64,000 bases of DNA from Fundidesulfovibrio agrisoli (GCF_022808715.1 NZ_JAKZKX010000011.1:39726-103725), one strand, 5' to 3'. Shown: positions 1-8,405, counted from the first letter of the stretch. The notes: generated by a model from the sequence alone, not told the origin. Numbers and translations are program-made.

Positions 1-70
1 GAAACGCTGCGGGGGCTGGCCGGAGGACATTCTTCACATATGTCCCGCCGGCCAGCCCCCGCAGCGCTTC
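1..70. repeat. Long hairpin repeat with conserved apex
   Basis: Arms 1-23 and 48-70 are complementary at 22 of 23 positions. An inner stem pairs GGACAT (25-30) with ATGTCC (40-45). The apex (ATTCTTCA followed by ATATGTCC) matches, at 19 of 21 positions, the apex of the hairpin split by the IS at 52335-53070, while the outer stems differ. It lies 40 bp beyond the stop of the radical-SAM gene, so it may end that transcript, but there is no T-run. Best described as a REP-like intergenic element. Confidence 0.7.
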
Positions 71-110
71 CACAGGGAGACTACAACCCAAGTTCTCAGT
101 TCCGTGCCCC

Positions 111-1412
111 TTATTCGGCTGTTGGCAACGCCCCCGGCATCTTCCCTTCCACCAGATAGGGGTTGAAGTACCCGTACTTGAGCCAGGGGCAGCGCTTGCG
201 CAGCCGCTTCATGAAGTTCGCCAGGCCCATGCTCGCGCCGTAGCCCGCGCCGCTGGCCGTCACCACGCCCTTGTACACGTCCGGGTCCAGGTTCAGGTTG
301 CGCAGCTGCACGTAGTCCACGCGGCTGCCCTCGATGAGCGAACCCAGGGCCTCCAGCTCTTCCTCGGTGTCGCTGACACCGGGATGGTACAGAAAGTTCA
401 GGCTCACCCACAGCCCGGACTGCTTGGCGCGGGCCACGGTCTCGGCCACCTGCTCGAAGCCGTAGCCCTGGGGGCGGGTGTAGGCCTCGTACAGGGGTTT
501 GCGCGCGCTGACCATGCTCACGCGCATGGAGTCGAACCCGGCGGCCTTGAGCTCCTCCACCACTTCGGGGCGGCTGCCGTTGGTGTTCACGTTCACCGTG
601 CCCTTGCCGCCCCCGGCCCGGTACAGGCGCGCGGCCTCGGCCAGCAGGGGGGCCTCGGTCAGGGGTTCGCCCTCGCAGCCCTGGCCGAAGCTCAGGATGG
701 GGCGCGGCTCCCGCTCGGAGTGCACGGCCATCACTTCGGCCACCTCCTGCGGGGTGGGGCGGAAGGTGATGCGGTTCTGGGTGGAGGGGAAGCCGCTGCT
801 CTCGTCCTGCAGGCTCAGACAACCCACGCAGCGGGCGTTGCATGCCTGGGAGGTGGGCAGCGGGGCCTCGAAGCGGCCCAGGGCGAGATTGCGCGCCGCC
901 GGGCAGCAGTAGTTCAGGGCGCAGTTGGAGAGGTGGCCCAGCAGCCGGTTCTTGGGGAAGCGGGACATGAGCATCCGCGCGCCCTTGGTGATCCTGTCCT
1001 TCTTTACGCTGGTGAACACCTGGCGCTGATCCTGGTCCACGCGCTTGGCGCAGACGTAGAAGCGTCCGGCCGCAAAACCCACGGCGGCGTAAGCGAAGAG
1101 CGGCAGCACCGGCGCGCCGGGGCGGGCCTTGTAGGCCGTGACGCCCGAGACCGTGTGCCCGGGGGAGACGAAGGCGGCCACGGCCAGCTCCTCCAGTTCC
1201 TCCACTTCGCCGGATTCCGGGTCGAAACCCAGGGCCGAGCGCCCGGGCAGCAGGAACAGCTCGCTCTCCGAAGGCAGGGGGGTCAGTTCGTCGGGGCGGG
1301 GCAGACCGAACTGGTCGCCGCGCCTGACGAGCATGTCCAGCTCGGGGTGGTCGTAGATGTTGCCCGCCTTGTCCGCGAAAACGAGCTTGGGGGTGGGTTT
1401 GTCGGATGCCAT
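111..1412 (-). CDS. Radical SAM protein
   Basis: A 433-residue radical S-adenosylmethionine enzyme of unknown substrate. The 4Fe-4S cluster motif is CNARCVGC (CxxxCxxC), about residue 190, preceded by an unusual N-terminal region of roughly 185 residues that contains further cysteines (LSNCALNYCCP). After the cluster motif come GQGCEGEPL, similar to the GGE/SAM-binding segment, and a TIM-barrel-like half ending in a basic stretch. The ATG at 1412 was chosen over an upstream in-frame start because AGGAGG lies just before it. It reads toward the hairpin at 1-70 and is followed on its 5' side by the rpsI terminator, so it is probably monocistronic. The C-terminus is complete. The family is certain from the motif; the function is not known. 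Confidence 0.85.
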   Translation of the reverse strand: MASDKPTPKLVFADKAGNIYDHPELDMLVRRGDQFGLPRPDELTPLPSESELFLLPGRSALGFDPESGEVEELEELAVAAFVSPGHTVSGVTAYKARPGAPVLPLFAYAAVGFAAGRFYVCAKRVDQDQRQVFTSVKKDRITKGARMLMSRFPKNRLLGHLSNCALNYCCPAARNLALGRFEAPLPTSQACNARCVGCLSLQDESSGFPSTQNRITFRPTPQEVAEVMAVHSEREPRPILSFGQGCEGEPLTEAPLLAEAARLYRAGGGKGTVNVNTNGSRPEVVEELKAAGFDSMRVSMVSARKPLYEAYTRPQGYGFEQVAETVARAKQSGLWVSLNFLYHPGVSDTEEELEALGSLIEGSRVDYVQLRNLNLDPDVYKGVVTASGAGYGASMGLANFMKRLRKRCPWLKYGYFNPYLVEGKMPGALPTAE

Positions 1413-1485
1413 GGGCCCTCCTGGCCGGAAGGTTGTAGCGTGATGCGGGGAGGAAGAGAAGCGCGGGCGCTGTGGAAACAGCAGC

Positions 1486-1518
1486 ACAAAAAGGGCTGCT
1501 CCGGGAGGAGCAGCCCTT
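1486..1518 (-). terminator. Terminator of the rplM-rpsI operon
   Basis: On the minus strand a perfect 12-bp stem (AAGGGCTGCTCC and its complement, 4-nt loop) is followed by a T-run (A-run at 1488-1492 on the plus strand). It sits 24 bp after the rpsI stop. Confidence 0.9.
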
Positions 1519-1541
1519 GATGATCCGATGGACCCCGGCGA

Positions 1542-1934
1542 TTAACGCTTGGAGTACTGGAACCTGGCGCGGGCGCCGCGCTGGCCGTACTTCTTACGTT
1601 CCTTGGCGCGGGCGTCGCGGGTGAGCAGGCCGGCCTTTTTCAGCACGGGGCGCAGCTCGGCGTCGACCTGCAGCAGGGCGCGGGAGATGCCGTGACGCAG
1701 GGCCTCGGCCTGGCCCGACATGCCGCCGCCGTCCAGGGTGGCGTTCACGTCGAACTTGCCCAGGGTCTTGGTCAGGGCGAAGGGCTGACGGATGATGCCC
1801 TGCAGCACGCTGCGGGGGAAGTACTCATCGATGGCGCGGCCGTTGACGGTGATCTGGCCGTTGCCGGGGACGAGGCGGGTGCGGGCGACGGCGGTTTTCC
1901 GGCGGCCGGTTCCGTAGAAGAAGTCGGTGCTCAT
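1542..1934 (-). CDS. rpsI: 30S ribosomal protein S9
   Basis: 130 residues, full length for bacterial S9. It carries the typical N-terminal [15 protein letters not shown] segment and the basic C-terminal tail RARFQYSKR, whose last residues reach the P-site tRNA in known ribosomes. It is the second gene of the conserved rplM-rpsI operon, 15 bp after rplM, and is followed by a strong Rho-independent terminator. Start at ATG 1934 with an upstream GGAGCAG-type ribosome site. Confidence 0.98.
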   Translation of the reverse strand: MSTDFFYGTGRRKTAVARTRLVPGNGQITVNGRAIDEYFPRSVLQGIIRQPFALTKTLGKFDVNATLDGGGMSGQAEALRHGISRALLQVDAELRPVLKKAGLLTRDARAKERKKYGQRGARARFQYSKR

Positions 1935-1949
1935 GTTCTGCTCCGTGAA

Positions 1950-2381
1950 TTAGGCCAGGGGCTTGGGCTGCTGGGCGGTGTGGGGATGCTCGCTGCCGGA
2001 GTAGACCTTCAGCTTCTTGAGCATGGCGCGGCCCAGGCGGTTCTTGGGAAGCATGCCCTTGACGGCCTTGATCAGCACCTGGTCGGGCTTGGTGGCCAGC
2101 ATGTCCTTCAGGACGGTCTCTTTCAGGCCCCCGATCCAGCCGCTGTGGCGGTAGTACATCTTCTGGTCGAGCTTGCGGCCGGTCACCTGCACCTTCTCGC
2201 AGTTGACCACGACAACGAAGTCGCCCGCGTCCATGTGGGGGGCGAATTCGGGCTTGTGCTTGCCGCGCAGACGACCCGCGATCATGCTGGCCAGACGGCC
2301 AAGCACCTGTTCGGATGCGTCCACGATCACCCAATCACGGGTGATTTCTTTGCTGCTCGGGCTATATGTCTTCATGACCAA
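1950..2381 (-). CDS. rplM: 50S ribosomal protein L13
   Basis: 143 residues, the normal length for L13. It contains the conserved [16 protein letters not shown] segment near the N-terminus and [17 protein letters not shown] near the C-terminus, and binds 23S rRNA early in large-subunit assembly. First gene of the rplM-rpsI operon. A TTGACA box lies about 55 bp upstream. The ATG at 2381 has an AGGACAT ribosome site. Confidence 0.98.
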   Translation of the reverse strand: MVMKTYSPSSKEITRDWVIVDASEQVLGRLASMIAGRLRGKHKPEFAPHMDAGDFVVVVNCEKVQVTGRKLDQKMYYRHSGWIGGLKETVLKDMLATKPDQVLIKAVKGMLPKNRLGRAMLKKLKVYSGSEHPHTAQQPKPLA

Positions 2382-2410
2382 ATGTCCTCCATGCGACTGG
2401 GAAGACGAGT

Positions 2411-2439
2411 CCTTTACGGAGTTGCGCCTTCCGTGTCAA
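2411..2439 (-). promoter_or_regulatory. Probable promoter of rplM-rpsI
   Basis: On the minus strand TTGACA (2439-2434) is followed after 17 bp by TAAAGG (2416-2411), about 30 bp before the rplM start. The -35 is perfect; the -10 is weak. Confidence 0.5.
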
Positions 2440-2507
2440 CACCCAATTCGGCTTTTCTGCGATTTTCCCGCCTTGAGCTTTCCGCGGGGGAAGGATACCT
2501 ACATCCT

Positions 2508-3764
2508 ATGTCAAACGTGCGCAAGTCCCTCCTGCAGCTTATCTTCACCGGCTCCTCCATGCAGCGCTGGAACGACAAGCTCCGGCCGACCGAGCTCATG
2601 GAGGTGGACAAACAGGCCCACAAGATGATGGTGGCCTGGGTGCTCTTCCTGCTCAACACGCGCGACATGCCCGCCGAGGAGCGGGTGGAGCTGGGCGCGC
2701 GCATTGTGGAGGGCGGCATCTTCGACTACCTCTACCGCCTCATCATCACCGACATCAAGCCGCCCATCTTCTACCGCATCAAGGCCAACCCCGCCCATTA
2801 CCGCCAGCTCACGGACTGGGTCTTCGCCGAGCTGGAGCCGCGCGTGCGCAGCCTTGGCGAACCCTTCTGGGACAGGCTCCAGACCTACCTGCGCTCCACC
2901 GAGGAGGACACGCTGGACAGGCGCATCCTGAGCGCCGCCCACCTCTACGCCAGCGGCTGGGAGTACAACCTCATCAAGTCCATGAACCGGCAGGACGTCG
3001 AACTCATGGACATCGAGGAATCCTTCCGCAACGGCCTGAAGAAGAACGTGGACCTCATCGGCGTCCCCGACCTGCTGGAGGGCCTCTTCGGCCAGGGCCG
3101 CACCCCGGTGGGGCACTTCGCCCAGGTCTGCGGGCAGCTGCGCTTCCAGAAGCGCTGGTCGCAGACGCCGCGCATCCCCGAGACCTCGGTGCTGGGGCAC
3201 ATGTTCATCGTGGCCTGCTACGCCTATTTCTTCTCGCTCTCCATCGGGGCCTGTTCGGCCAGGGCTCAGAACAACTTCTTCGGCGGCCTCTTCCACGACC
3301 TGCCCGAGCTGCTCACGCGCGACATCATCTCCCCTGTGAAGCAGTCCGTGGAGACCATCGGCGACCTCATCAAGGAATACGAGGAGCTGGAGCTGGAGCG
3401 CGTGATCCTTGAGCCGCTGCGTCGGGGCGGCTTCCCCGACCTGGTGGACAGGCTCTCCTTCTTTCTGGGGCTCTCGGTCGGCTCGGAGTTCCAGGCCTGC
3501 GCCACCCTGGACGGCGAGGTGCGGCGGGTGAGCCCGACCGAGCTGCAGGCCTTCTACAACGCCGACGAGTACGACCCCAAGGACGGCGAGCTGCTCAAGG
3601 TCTGCGACTCCCTGGCCGCCTTCCTGGAGGCCTATACCGCCCTGCGCAACGGCATCGCCTCGGACCAGCTGCAGCAGGGCCTGTGGCGCATCCGCAGCAA
3701 GTACTCCTCCTGGGTGCTGTTCGGGCAGGTGCACGTGGGCGCGCTGCTGGCCGACTTCGACTAG
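2508..3764 (+). CDS. HD-domain hydrolase (YfbR-like)
   Basis: 418 residues. The C-terminal half carries an HD phosphohydrolase core: a metal-binding His in LGHMFIVACYAYF, the HD pair in LFHDLPELLTRDIISPVK, and a later acidic segment. The arrangement HD..E....DI..PVK resembles the YfbR 5'-deoxynucleotidase type, but this protein is about twice as long, with a helical N-terminal extension of some 190 residues. Substrate is therefore unknown; a nucleotide or other phosphomonoester is likely. The ATG at 2508 has a GGAAGGAT ribosome site. The reading frame is open far upstream across rpsI/rplM, but that extension is an antisense artefact of high GC. It is divergent from rplM and apparently monocistronic. 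Confidence 0.8.
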   Translation: MSNVRKSLLQLIFTGSSMQRWNDKLRPTELMEVDKQAHKMMVAWVLFLLNTRDMPAEERVELGARIVEGGIFDYLYRLIITDIKPPIFYRIKANPAHYRQLTDWVFAELEPRVRSLGEPFWDRLQTYLRSTEEDTLDRRILSAAHLYASGWEYNLIKSMNRQDVELMDIEESFRNGLKKNVDLIGVPDLLEGLFGQGRTPVGHFAQVCGQLRFQKRWSQTPRIPETSVLGHMFIVACYAYFFSLSIGACSARAQNNFFGGLFHDLPELLTRDIISPVKQSVETIGDLIKEYEELELERVILEPLRRGGFPDLVDRLSFFLGLSVGSEFQACATLDGEVRRVSPTELQAFYNADEYDPKDGELLKVCDSLAAFLEAYTALRNGIASDQLQQGLWRIRSKYSSWVLFGQVHVGALLADFD

Positions 3765-3807
3765 CTTCCGGTCTCTCCGGGGGGATCATTCAGAGAATAG
3801 CCTCCGG

Positions 3808-3840
3808 CGGCCAAAGGGCTGCGCCCTTTGGAATCCCTTC
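3808..3840. repeat. Short palindromic intergenic repeat
   Basis: CCAAAGGG and CCCTTTGG form a tight hairpin followed by AATCCCTT. The same core with the same flank occurs inverted at about 53230-53262, so it is a dispersed intergenic element. Other GC hairpins fill the rest of 3765-3940 (for example CAAGGGGGC with GCCCCCTTG). No gene is apparent in that stretch. Confidence 0.5.
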
Positions 3841-3944
3841 CCGGCCGCCGCGGGCGTCAAACGTGCGGGTCAAGGGGGCCACGCCCCCTTGCGGGGTGCG
3901 GGGCGGCGCCCCGCCGTCATGATGTTCTTGAGCCATGCCCAACG

Positions 3945-3972
3945 AAAAACGGCCAGCCCGAAGGCTGGCCGC
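3945..3972 (-). terminator. Terminator of the cupredoxin operon
   Basis: On the minus strand CGGCCAGCC, a TTCG loop and GGCTGGCCG are followed by TTTTT. It lies about 30 bp after the cupredoxin stop. Confidence 0.85.
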
Positions 3973-3999
3973 TCCCTGCCGCGAGCCTCGCGGCGAACG

Positions 4000-4413
4000 T
4001 CATTCCTTGACTTCGATCACCCCGGACATCTCGTCGTGCCCATCCCCGCAGAACACGTCGCAGACGAAGGGGAAGCTCCCCGCCTTGTCCGGCGTCAGGG
4101 GCACGCGCGTCACCTTGTTCGGGGCCACGTCCACCCGGATGCCCAGGCCCGGGCACCTGAACCCGTGCACCCGGTCCAGGCTGATGAGCTCCAGCACCAC
4201 GGGTTTGCCCTTGGTCAGCACGATCTTTTCCGGTTTGAATTCGAACTTCTCGGCCGTCACCCGGATCACCTGAACCCCGGCCTCCTCCCCGCCCGCCTGG
4301 GCCTGGGCCGGCACGGGCAGGGCGGAAACCGAGAGCAGCCAGACAGCCAGCGCGGCAAGAAGCGTCAGCCGAGGCAGCGCAGCCGCGCATCCCGATACGG
4401 TTGGCCGCCGCAC
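4000..4413 (-). CDS. Periplasmic cupredoxin with CuA-type copper motif
   Basis: 137 residues: a basic start, a hydrophobic segment ending SALPVPAQA (signal peptide), then one cupredoxin domain. Copper ligands are visible as HGFRCPG and C-D-V-F-C-G-D-G-H-D-E-M, that is Cx3Cx3HxxM, the binuclear CuA pattern of cytochrome oxidase subunit II and N2O reductase. Unlike those it has no other domain and no visible partner oxidase. The GTG at 4413 sits 3 bp beyond the phosphoesterase stop, so the two are probably translationally coupled. It may act as an electron carrier or copper carrier in the periplasm; the CuA motif is seen, the role is inferred. Confidence 0.8.
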   Translation of the reverse strand: MRRPTVSGCAAALPRLTLLAALAVWLLSVSALPVPAQAQAGGEEAGVQVIRVTAEKFEFKPEKIVLTKGKPVVLELISLDRVHGFRCPGLGIRVDVAPNKVTRVPLTPDKAGSFPFVCDVFCGDGHDEMSGVIEVKE

Positions 4414-4415
4414 GG

Positions 4416-5309
4416 CTACATCCCCGCCAGGGGTTTCTCGGTGAACTCCGGGGTGGGCTTGGCCACGTCGTCCTGCACGATCCTCAGTCCCATGCCCTTG
4501 TAGGGCGCGGCGGCGTCCCAGGGCACGGGGGCCTTCTTGGGCACGGAGCCGGGGGCGGGCAGCAGGTAGGCCGTGCTCATGCCCGCGTGCTGGCCGATGT
4601 GCCCGCTCTGGTGGTGGTGCTCCTGGTGGATGTGCCCGTAGAGCACGGTCACGTTGGTGTGGGGCTCCAGCAGGGCCAGCACCTTGTCGGCGTCCTTGGT
4701 GGCCCAGTCCCATTCGGGGTAGAGGTCGAAGAGCGGCCTGTGGGTCAGCACCACCAGCGGGTCGGCCTTGGGGATGCGGGCGAGCTCCGCCGCGATCCAG
4801 GCCAATTGCGCTTCGCCCACGCTGGCCGCCGGGTCGGAGACGTTGTCGATGACCAGGAAGTGCACGCCCTTGTGCTGGAACATGTAGTGGGTCTTGCCCA
4901 GGATCTCCTTGTAGGCCTCGCCCCAGTCCAGCCCGGCGTCGTGCTCGCCCGGCAGGAAGTACACCGCTTTGGGCTTGAGCCCGCCGGCGATGCGTTTGAA
5001 CTCGGTCAGGCGGCGCCTGCGCTCCTGCGGGTCGTCCGTGGTGTGGGTCAGGTCTCCGGTGAAGACCACGAAATCCGGCTGGGGGGTCATGGCGTTCACC
5101 CAGTCCACGCCTTTCTGCAGGCTCGCCGAGGCGTCGGGGTTGACCGGCGGGTTGGCGTAGCCCACGTGGGTGTCGGCGAACTGCACGAAGCTGAAGCCCT
5201 TGCCCGCGCCCGCCGCGGCAGCCAGGGCCCCGCTCCCCGGGTAGGTGAGCAGCAGCGCGCCGCCCACGCCCGCGACCTTGAGGAATCCGCGCCTGTCCAT
5301 GGTGTTCAT
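4416..5309 (-). CDS. Tat-exported metallophosphoesterase
   Basis: 297 residues. The N-terminus MDRRGFLK followed by a hydrophobic stretch is a twin-arginine signal, so the folded metalloenzyme should be exported. Calcineurin-type motifs are present in order: FADTHVG (DxH), FTGDLTH (GD), LPGEHDAG, LTHRP and YGHIHQEHHH (GHxH). The usual GNHD motif reads GEHD, replacing the metal-bridging Asn by Glu. The His-rich run after GHxH may bind extra metal. The ATG at 5309 has GGAGGAG upstream. It is coupled to the CuA cupredoxin and is divergent from the Cys-rich exported protein at 5598. Confidence 0.85.
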   Translation of the reverse strand: MNTMDRRGFLKVAGVGGALLLTYPGSGALAAAAGAGKGFSFVQFADTHVGYANPPVNPDASASLQKGVDWVNAMTPQPDFVVFTGDLTHTTDDPQERRRRLTEFKRIAGGLKPKAVYFLPGEHDAGLDWGEAYKEILGKTHYMFQHKGVHFLVIDNVSDPAASVGEAQLAWIAAELARIPKADPLVVLTHRPLFDLYPEWDWATKDADKVLALLEPHTNVTVLYGHIHQEHHHQSGHIGQHAGMSTAYLLPAPGSVPKKAPVPWDAAAPYKGMGLRIVQDDVAKPTPEFTEKPLAGM

Positions 5310-5499
5310 CCGCTCCTCCGTGTTTCCCTGGAATCCGGTCCGGTGAGTAACCGCTTTGCCGGGGCGGTCCTGCCCGTAAGGCCAGGTCTGATTTGATCCA
5401 TCATCTAGAGAAACCGGGCAGAATTGGCAACATCCTCCTGCGGGGTTCCGGTCAGGGGCCGCACCAGTCCGGGGGGGCCTGCCGCAAACCCGGGATAAG

Positions 5500-5530
5500 T
5501 TGACAAGCCGGTTCAGCTCAGGAATATGTT
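5500..5530 (+). promoter_or_regulatory. Possible promoter for the Cys-rich protein gene
   Basis: TTGACA at 5500-5505, with TATGTT at 5525-5530 after a long 19-bp spacer, about 70 bp upstream of the 5598 start. The rest of the 290-bp divergent region shows no other clear signal. Confidence 0.3.
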
Positions 5531-5597
5531 TGAATAGGATCATAGTTCAAGAAGCCGCAATGATGCCCTTCAACGTACAACGTCATGGAGGTGCCCC

Positions 5598-5972
5598 GTG
5601 AAGACAGTGATGTCGATCCTTGCCGTCATCTTTCTGCTGGCGCTGGCGACTGCCGCGTTCGCGTCCCCGGACAACCCAAAGATCCCCTTGAAGGTGGGCG
5701 ACATGGTGTATGTCTGCGGTTGCGGCGAGTCGTGCCCGTGCAAGTCGATGTCGATGAAACCGGCGAAATGCACGTGCAACAAAAAGATGGTGAAGACGAA
5801 GGTGCTGAGGATCGAAGGAGACAACGCCGTGGTCAAGGTCAAGGGGGCCGAGGAGACATTCCCCATGACCGGCAAGTACGTCTGCGGCTGCGGTGCTGGC
5901 TGCGATTGCAACTTCGTCAGCCAGAGCCCGGGCAAGTGCGCCTGCGGCAAGGATCTGGTCCCCGCGAAATAG
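5598..5972 (+). CDS. Exported Cys-rich protein with two metal-binding-like repeats
   Basis: 124 residues: signal peptide (MKTVMSILAVIFLLALATAA), then two related modules. Module 1 is VYVCGCGESCPC followed by PAKCTCNKKMV; module 2 is KYVCGCGAGCDC followed by SPGKCACGKDLVPAK. The second half of each (PGKCxCGxDLVP) resembles the heavy-metal-binding domain of copper-efflux proteins (YxCPMHPEV...PGKCPxCGMDLVP), with the CPMH part replaced by a CGCGxxCxC cluster. It is therefore probably a periplasmic soft-metal binder. GTG start with GGAGGTGCCC upstream. Divergent from the phosphoesterase/CuA pair, which fits a shared metal theme. A hairpin terminator follows. Confidence 0.75.
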   Translation: MKTVMSILAVIFLLALATAAFASPDNPKIPLKVGDMVYVCGCGESCPCKSMSMKPAKCTCNKKMVKTKVLRIEGDNAVVKVKGAEETFPMTGKYVCGCGAGCDCNFVSQSPGKCACGKDLVPAK

Positions 5973-6015
5973 ACGCGATTCCCGCGCGGCGGGGGGCCGG
6001 CCCTCCGCCGCATTG

Positions 6016-6045
6016 ACGGCGCGGCATCCACCGCGCCGTGTTTTG
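6016..6045 (+). terminator. Terminator after the Cys-rich protein gene
   Basis: ACGGCGCGG (6016-6024) pairs perfectly with CCGCGCCGT (6031-6039), followed by GTTTTG. Confidence 0.7.
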
Positions 6046-6066
6046 CTTACGGCCAGGAGGCGGATC

Positions 6067-7062
6067 ATGGCTTTTTCCGACACCAACCCAGGCGAGCTGC
6101 TCCAGGTTTCGGGCGGCTATTGGCAAGCCTGCGCCCTGCACGCCGGGGCCATGCTCGACGTGTTCAGCCCCCTGGCGGACGGCCCCATGGAGGCCGGGCC
6201 GCTTGCCGCGCGCCTGGGCTGCGAGGCGAGGGCCCTGGGCATGCTCCTGGACGCGCTGTGCGCCATGGGCCTGCTGGGCAAAAGCGGCGGGGCCTACGCC
6301 CTGCAAGGCGCGGCGGCGCGGTATCTGGTGAAGTCGTCGCCGGGCTACATCGGTTTCATCATCCGCCACCACCACAGGCTGATGGCCTCCTGGGCCAGGC
6401 TGCCCGAGGCGGTGCGCACGGGCGAACCGGTGCGCCGTTCCGACGCCGCCAAGGATGAGGGGCGGGAAGATTTCCTGATGGGCATGTACAACCTGGCCTC
6501 GGCCATCGCCCCGGGCCTGGTCAAAAGCCTGGACCTGGGCGGCGCGGCCGCGCTGCTGGACCTGGGCGGCGGCCCCGGCACCTACGCGGTGCACTTCTGC
6601 CTGGCCAACCCCGGGCTCAGGGCCACGGTGTTCGACCTGCCCACCTCCGAGGCCTTCGCGCGGGATGTGGCCGCGCGCCACGGCGTGGGCGACAGGGTGG
6701 ATTTCGTCGCGGGGAATTACTTGGAGGATGAGCTCCCAGGCGGCTTCGACGTGGCCTGGCTCTCGCAGATTCTGCACGCCCAGAGCCCCGAGGAGTGCGG
6801 GACGATCATCGCCAAGGCGGCGAGGGCGCTCAAGCCTGGCGGGCTGCTGTTCATCCACGAGTTCCTGCTGGACGACGCCATGGACGGCCCGCTCTTCCCG
6901 GCGCTGTTCTCGCTGAACATGCTGCTGGGCACGCAGAGCGGGCAGTCCTACAGCGGGGGCCAGTTGCGCGCCATGCTGGCGGCGGCCGGATTCAAGGACG
7001 TGACCCGGCTCGACTTCAAGGGGCCCAACGACTCGGGCATCCTGCGGGCCGTGGCCGGTTAG
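6067..7062 (+). CDS. SAM-dependent methyltransferase, O-methyltransferase type
   Basis: 331 residues. The N-terminal ~90 residues form a winged-helix dimerization domain (LAARLGCEARALGMLLDAL). The SAM-binding core starts at LLDLGGGPGTYAVHF, followed by the acidic strand end ATVFDLP, and DVAWLSQILH marks the usual post-motif region; LKPGGLLFIHEF is typical of the plant COMT-like and hydroxyindole O-methyltransferase families. The acceptor substrate cannot be read from the sequence. ATG 6067 is preceded by CAGGAGG. Followed closely by the convergent HDOD gene (12 bp between stops). Confidence 0.85.
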   Translation: MAFSDTNPGELLQVSGGYWQACALHAGAMLDVFSPLADGPMEAGPLAARLGCEARALGMLLDALCAMGLLGKSGGAYALQGAAARYLVKSSPGYIGFIIRHHHRLMASWARLPEAVRTGEPVRRSDAAKDEGREDFLMGMYNLASAIAPGLVKSLDLGGAAALLDLGGGPGTYAVHFCLANPGLRATVFDLPTSEAFARDVAARHGVGDRVDFVAGNYLEDELPGGFDVAWLSQILHAQSPEECGTIIAKAARALKPGGLLFIHEFLLDDAMDGPLFPALFSLNMLLGTQSGQSYSGGQLRAMLAAAGFKDVTRLDFKGPNDSGILRAVAG

Positions 7063-7074
7063 GGACGATCAGGC

Positions 7075-7935
7075 TCAGGCGCCCGTTCTGGAGAGGATGA
7101 CCTCGATCTCGGCAAGGGTGGTGACCATCTGCGCCATGGAGTCGATCAAGGCGTCCTGGGTGAGTTTCAGGCGGTCGAAGCAGTCCTGGCAGACGGTGGA
7201 GCGCATGCCCTCCAGCCCCTGGCCGATCCCGGACATGGTGGCCATGACGTGCCCCACGTGGATCAGGTCCAGGGCTTCGTCGCGCTCCTCGTCCTGGGCC
7301 GCGTCCGGGTCCATGTACCAGCGCACGCAGTTGACTATGGGGGAGGGCAGTTCCCAGCGTTTGAGCAGCAAGGCCCCCAGCTCGGCGTGGTCTATGCCCA
7401 GGATCCTGCGCTCGGCCACCTCGAAGGGGATATCCTCTTTGGAGGACAGGGTCAGCAGCTGGTCGGCGTCCACTTCGAGGAACTGGCCCAGCACGATCTT
7501 GCCGATGGTGCAGAGCAGCCCGGCGGTGAAGGTGTGGTCGGGCGCGCGCAGGCCCAGCTCCCGCGCGAGCACCTCGGCGCCGGTGCCCAGGGCGACGCTG
7601 TGGCGCAGCAGCTCGCCTTCGGCCAGCCTGTAGCCCGCCACCGGGGGCTGGGTGCGGGGGGCCACGCCCGAGGCGATCACCAGCTGGACCACCCTGCGGG
7701 TGCCCAGGCGGAAGAGGGCGTCGCGCACGGTGGTGATGCCGCCCGCGCCGCCGAAGAAACTGGAGTTGGCCATGCGCAGCACGTTCACGGTGAGCCCGGG
7801 GTCGTATTCGATGGCCGAGGCCAGCTCGGCCAGGTCCGCGTCGGGCTTGGAGAGGTAGGCCATGATCCGCATCACCGGTGCCGGCATTTGGGGCAACTGC
7901 TCTGCGCGGGCGATGATCTGGTCACGTAACGTCAT
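7075..7935 (-). CDS. HDOD-domain signalling protein
   Basis: 286 residues. The sequence LPQMPAPVMRIMAYLSKPDADLAELASAIEYDPGLTVNVLRMANSSFF, read in pieces, is the standard HDOD opening (residues 14-60). HDOD proteins resemble HD hydrolases but usually lack catalytic residues; they act as scaffolds in motility, chemotaxis or c-di-GMP circuits. The start ATG overlaps the cheD stop in an ATGA, so both are made from one message, which ties this protein to the chemotaxis system. Confidence 0.85.
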   Translation of the reverse strand: MTLRDQIIARAEQLPQMPAPVMRIMAYLSKPDADLAELASAIEYDPGLTVNVLRMANSSFFGGAGGITTVRDALFRLGTRRVVQLVIASGVAPRTQPPVAGYRLAEGELLRHSVALGTGAEVLARELGLRAPDHTFTAGLLCTIGKIVLGQFLEVDADQLLTLSSKEDIPFEVAERRILGIDHAELGALLLKRWELPSPIVNCVRWYMDPDAAQDEERDEALDLIHVGHVMATMSGIGQGLEGMRSTVCQDCFDRLKLTQDALIDSMAQMVTTLAEIEVILSRTGA

Positions 7936-8405
7936 ATTTCCCACTCCTGTCCCTGCGAGGTGATGGTCACTTTGCCTGTTTCCACATCGAGCGTGAGCGT
8001 GCGGGGGATCGTGCCTCCCACATCCTGTGCGGCCAGGACGACGCCGTTCTTGGTGAAGAGCGATTCGAGCATGGCCATGTTCTGGGCGCCTGTGTCGAAC
8101 TGGTTCTGGATGAGGTTCATCCGGCCGCAGCCCGCGGCCTTGAAGATCAGGCTCTCCTTGGCGCAGCCCATGGCGGCCAGCTTGCGGATCATCAGCGGCA
8201 CCCCGACGTTGACGTACATGTAGGGGTTCTGCACGTTGGGGCCGACAGCCCGGGGGAGCAGGCAATGGATGAGCCCCCCCACCTTCGAGGCCGGGTCGTA
8301 CGCGGCAAGCCCCAGGCAGGAGCCCAGGGAATGCGTGACGAGCAGATCCCGCGGCCTACGCGAGATCTTCATGTCGGAGATGGTGACGACCAAACGGTTT
8401 TTCAC
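7932..8405 (-). CDS. cheD: Chemoreceptor glutamine deamidase CheD
   Basis: 157 residues from GTG 8405. CheD converts specific receptor glutamines to glutamate and can interact with CheC. The catalytic Cys lies in THSLGSCLGLAAYDP and the His in GLIHCLLP; GAQNMAML and FKAAGCG fit the family. An upstream TTG at 8465 is in frame, but family alignments start near VVTISDMKIS, and AGGA lies 10 bp before the GTG. Translationally coupled (ATGA) to the HDOD gene. No other che genes are in the window. Confidence 0.85.
   Translation of the reverse strand: MKNRLVVTISDMKISRRPRDLLVTHSLGSCLGLAAYDPASKVGGLIHCLLPRAVGPNVQNPYMYVNVGVPLMIRKLAAMGCAKESLIFKAAGCGRMNLIQNQFDTGAQNMAMLESLFTKNGVVLAAQDVGGTIPRTLTLDVETGKVTITSQGQEWEI

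Noticed and set aside
1692-2507. N-terminal extension of the HD-domain protein across rpsI and rplM
   Set aside because: Antisense of ribosomal protein genes; a good ribosome site and ATG at 2508 mark the true start.
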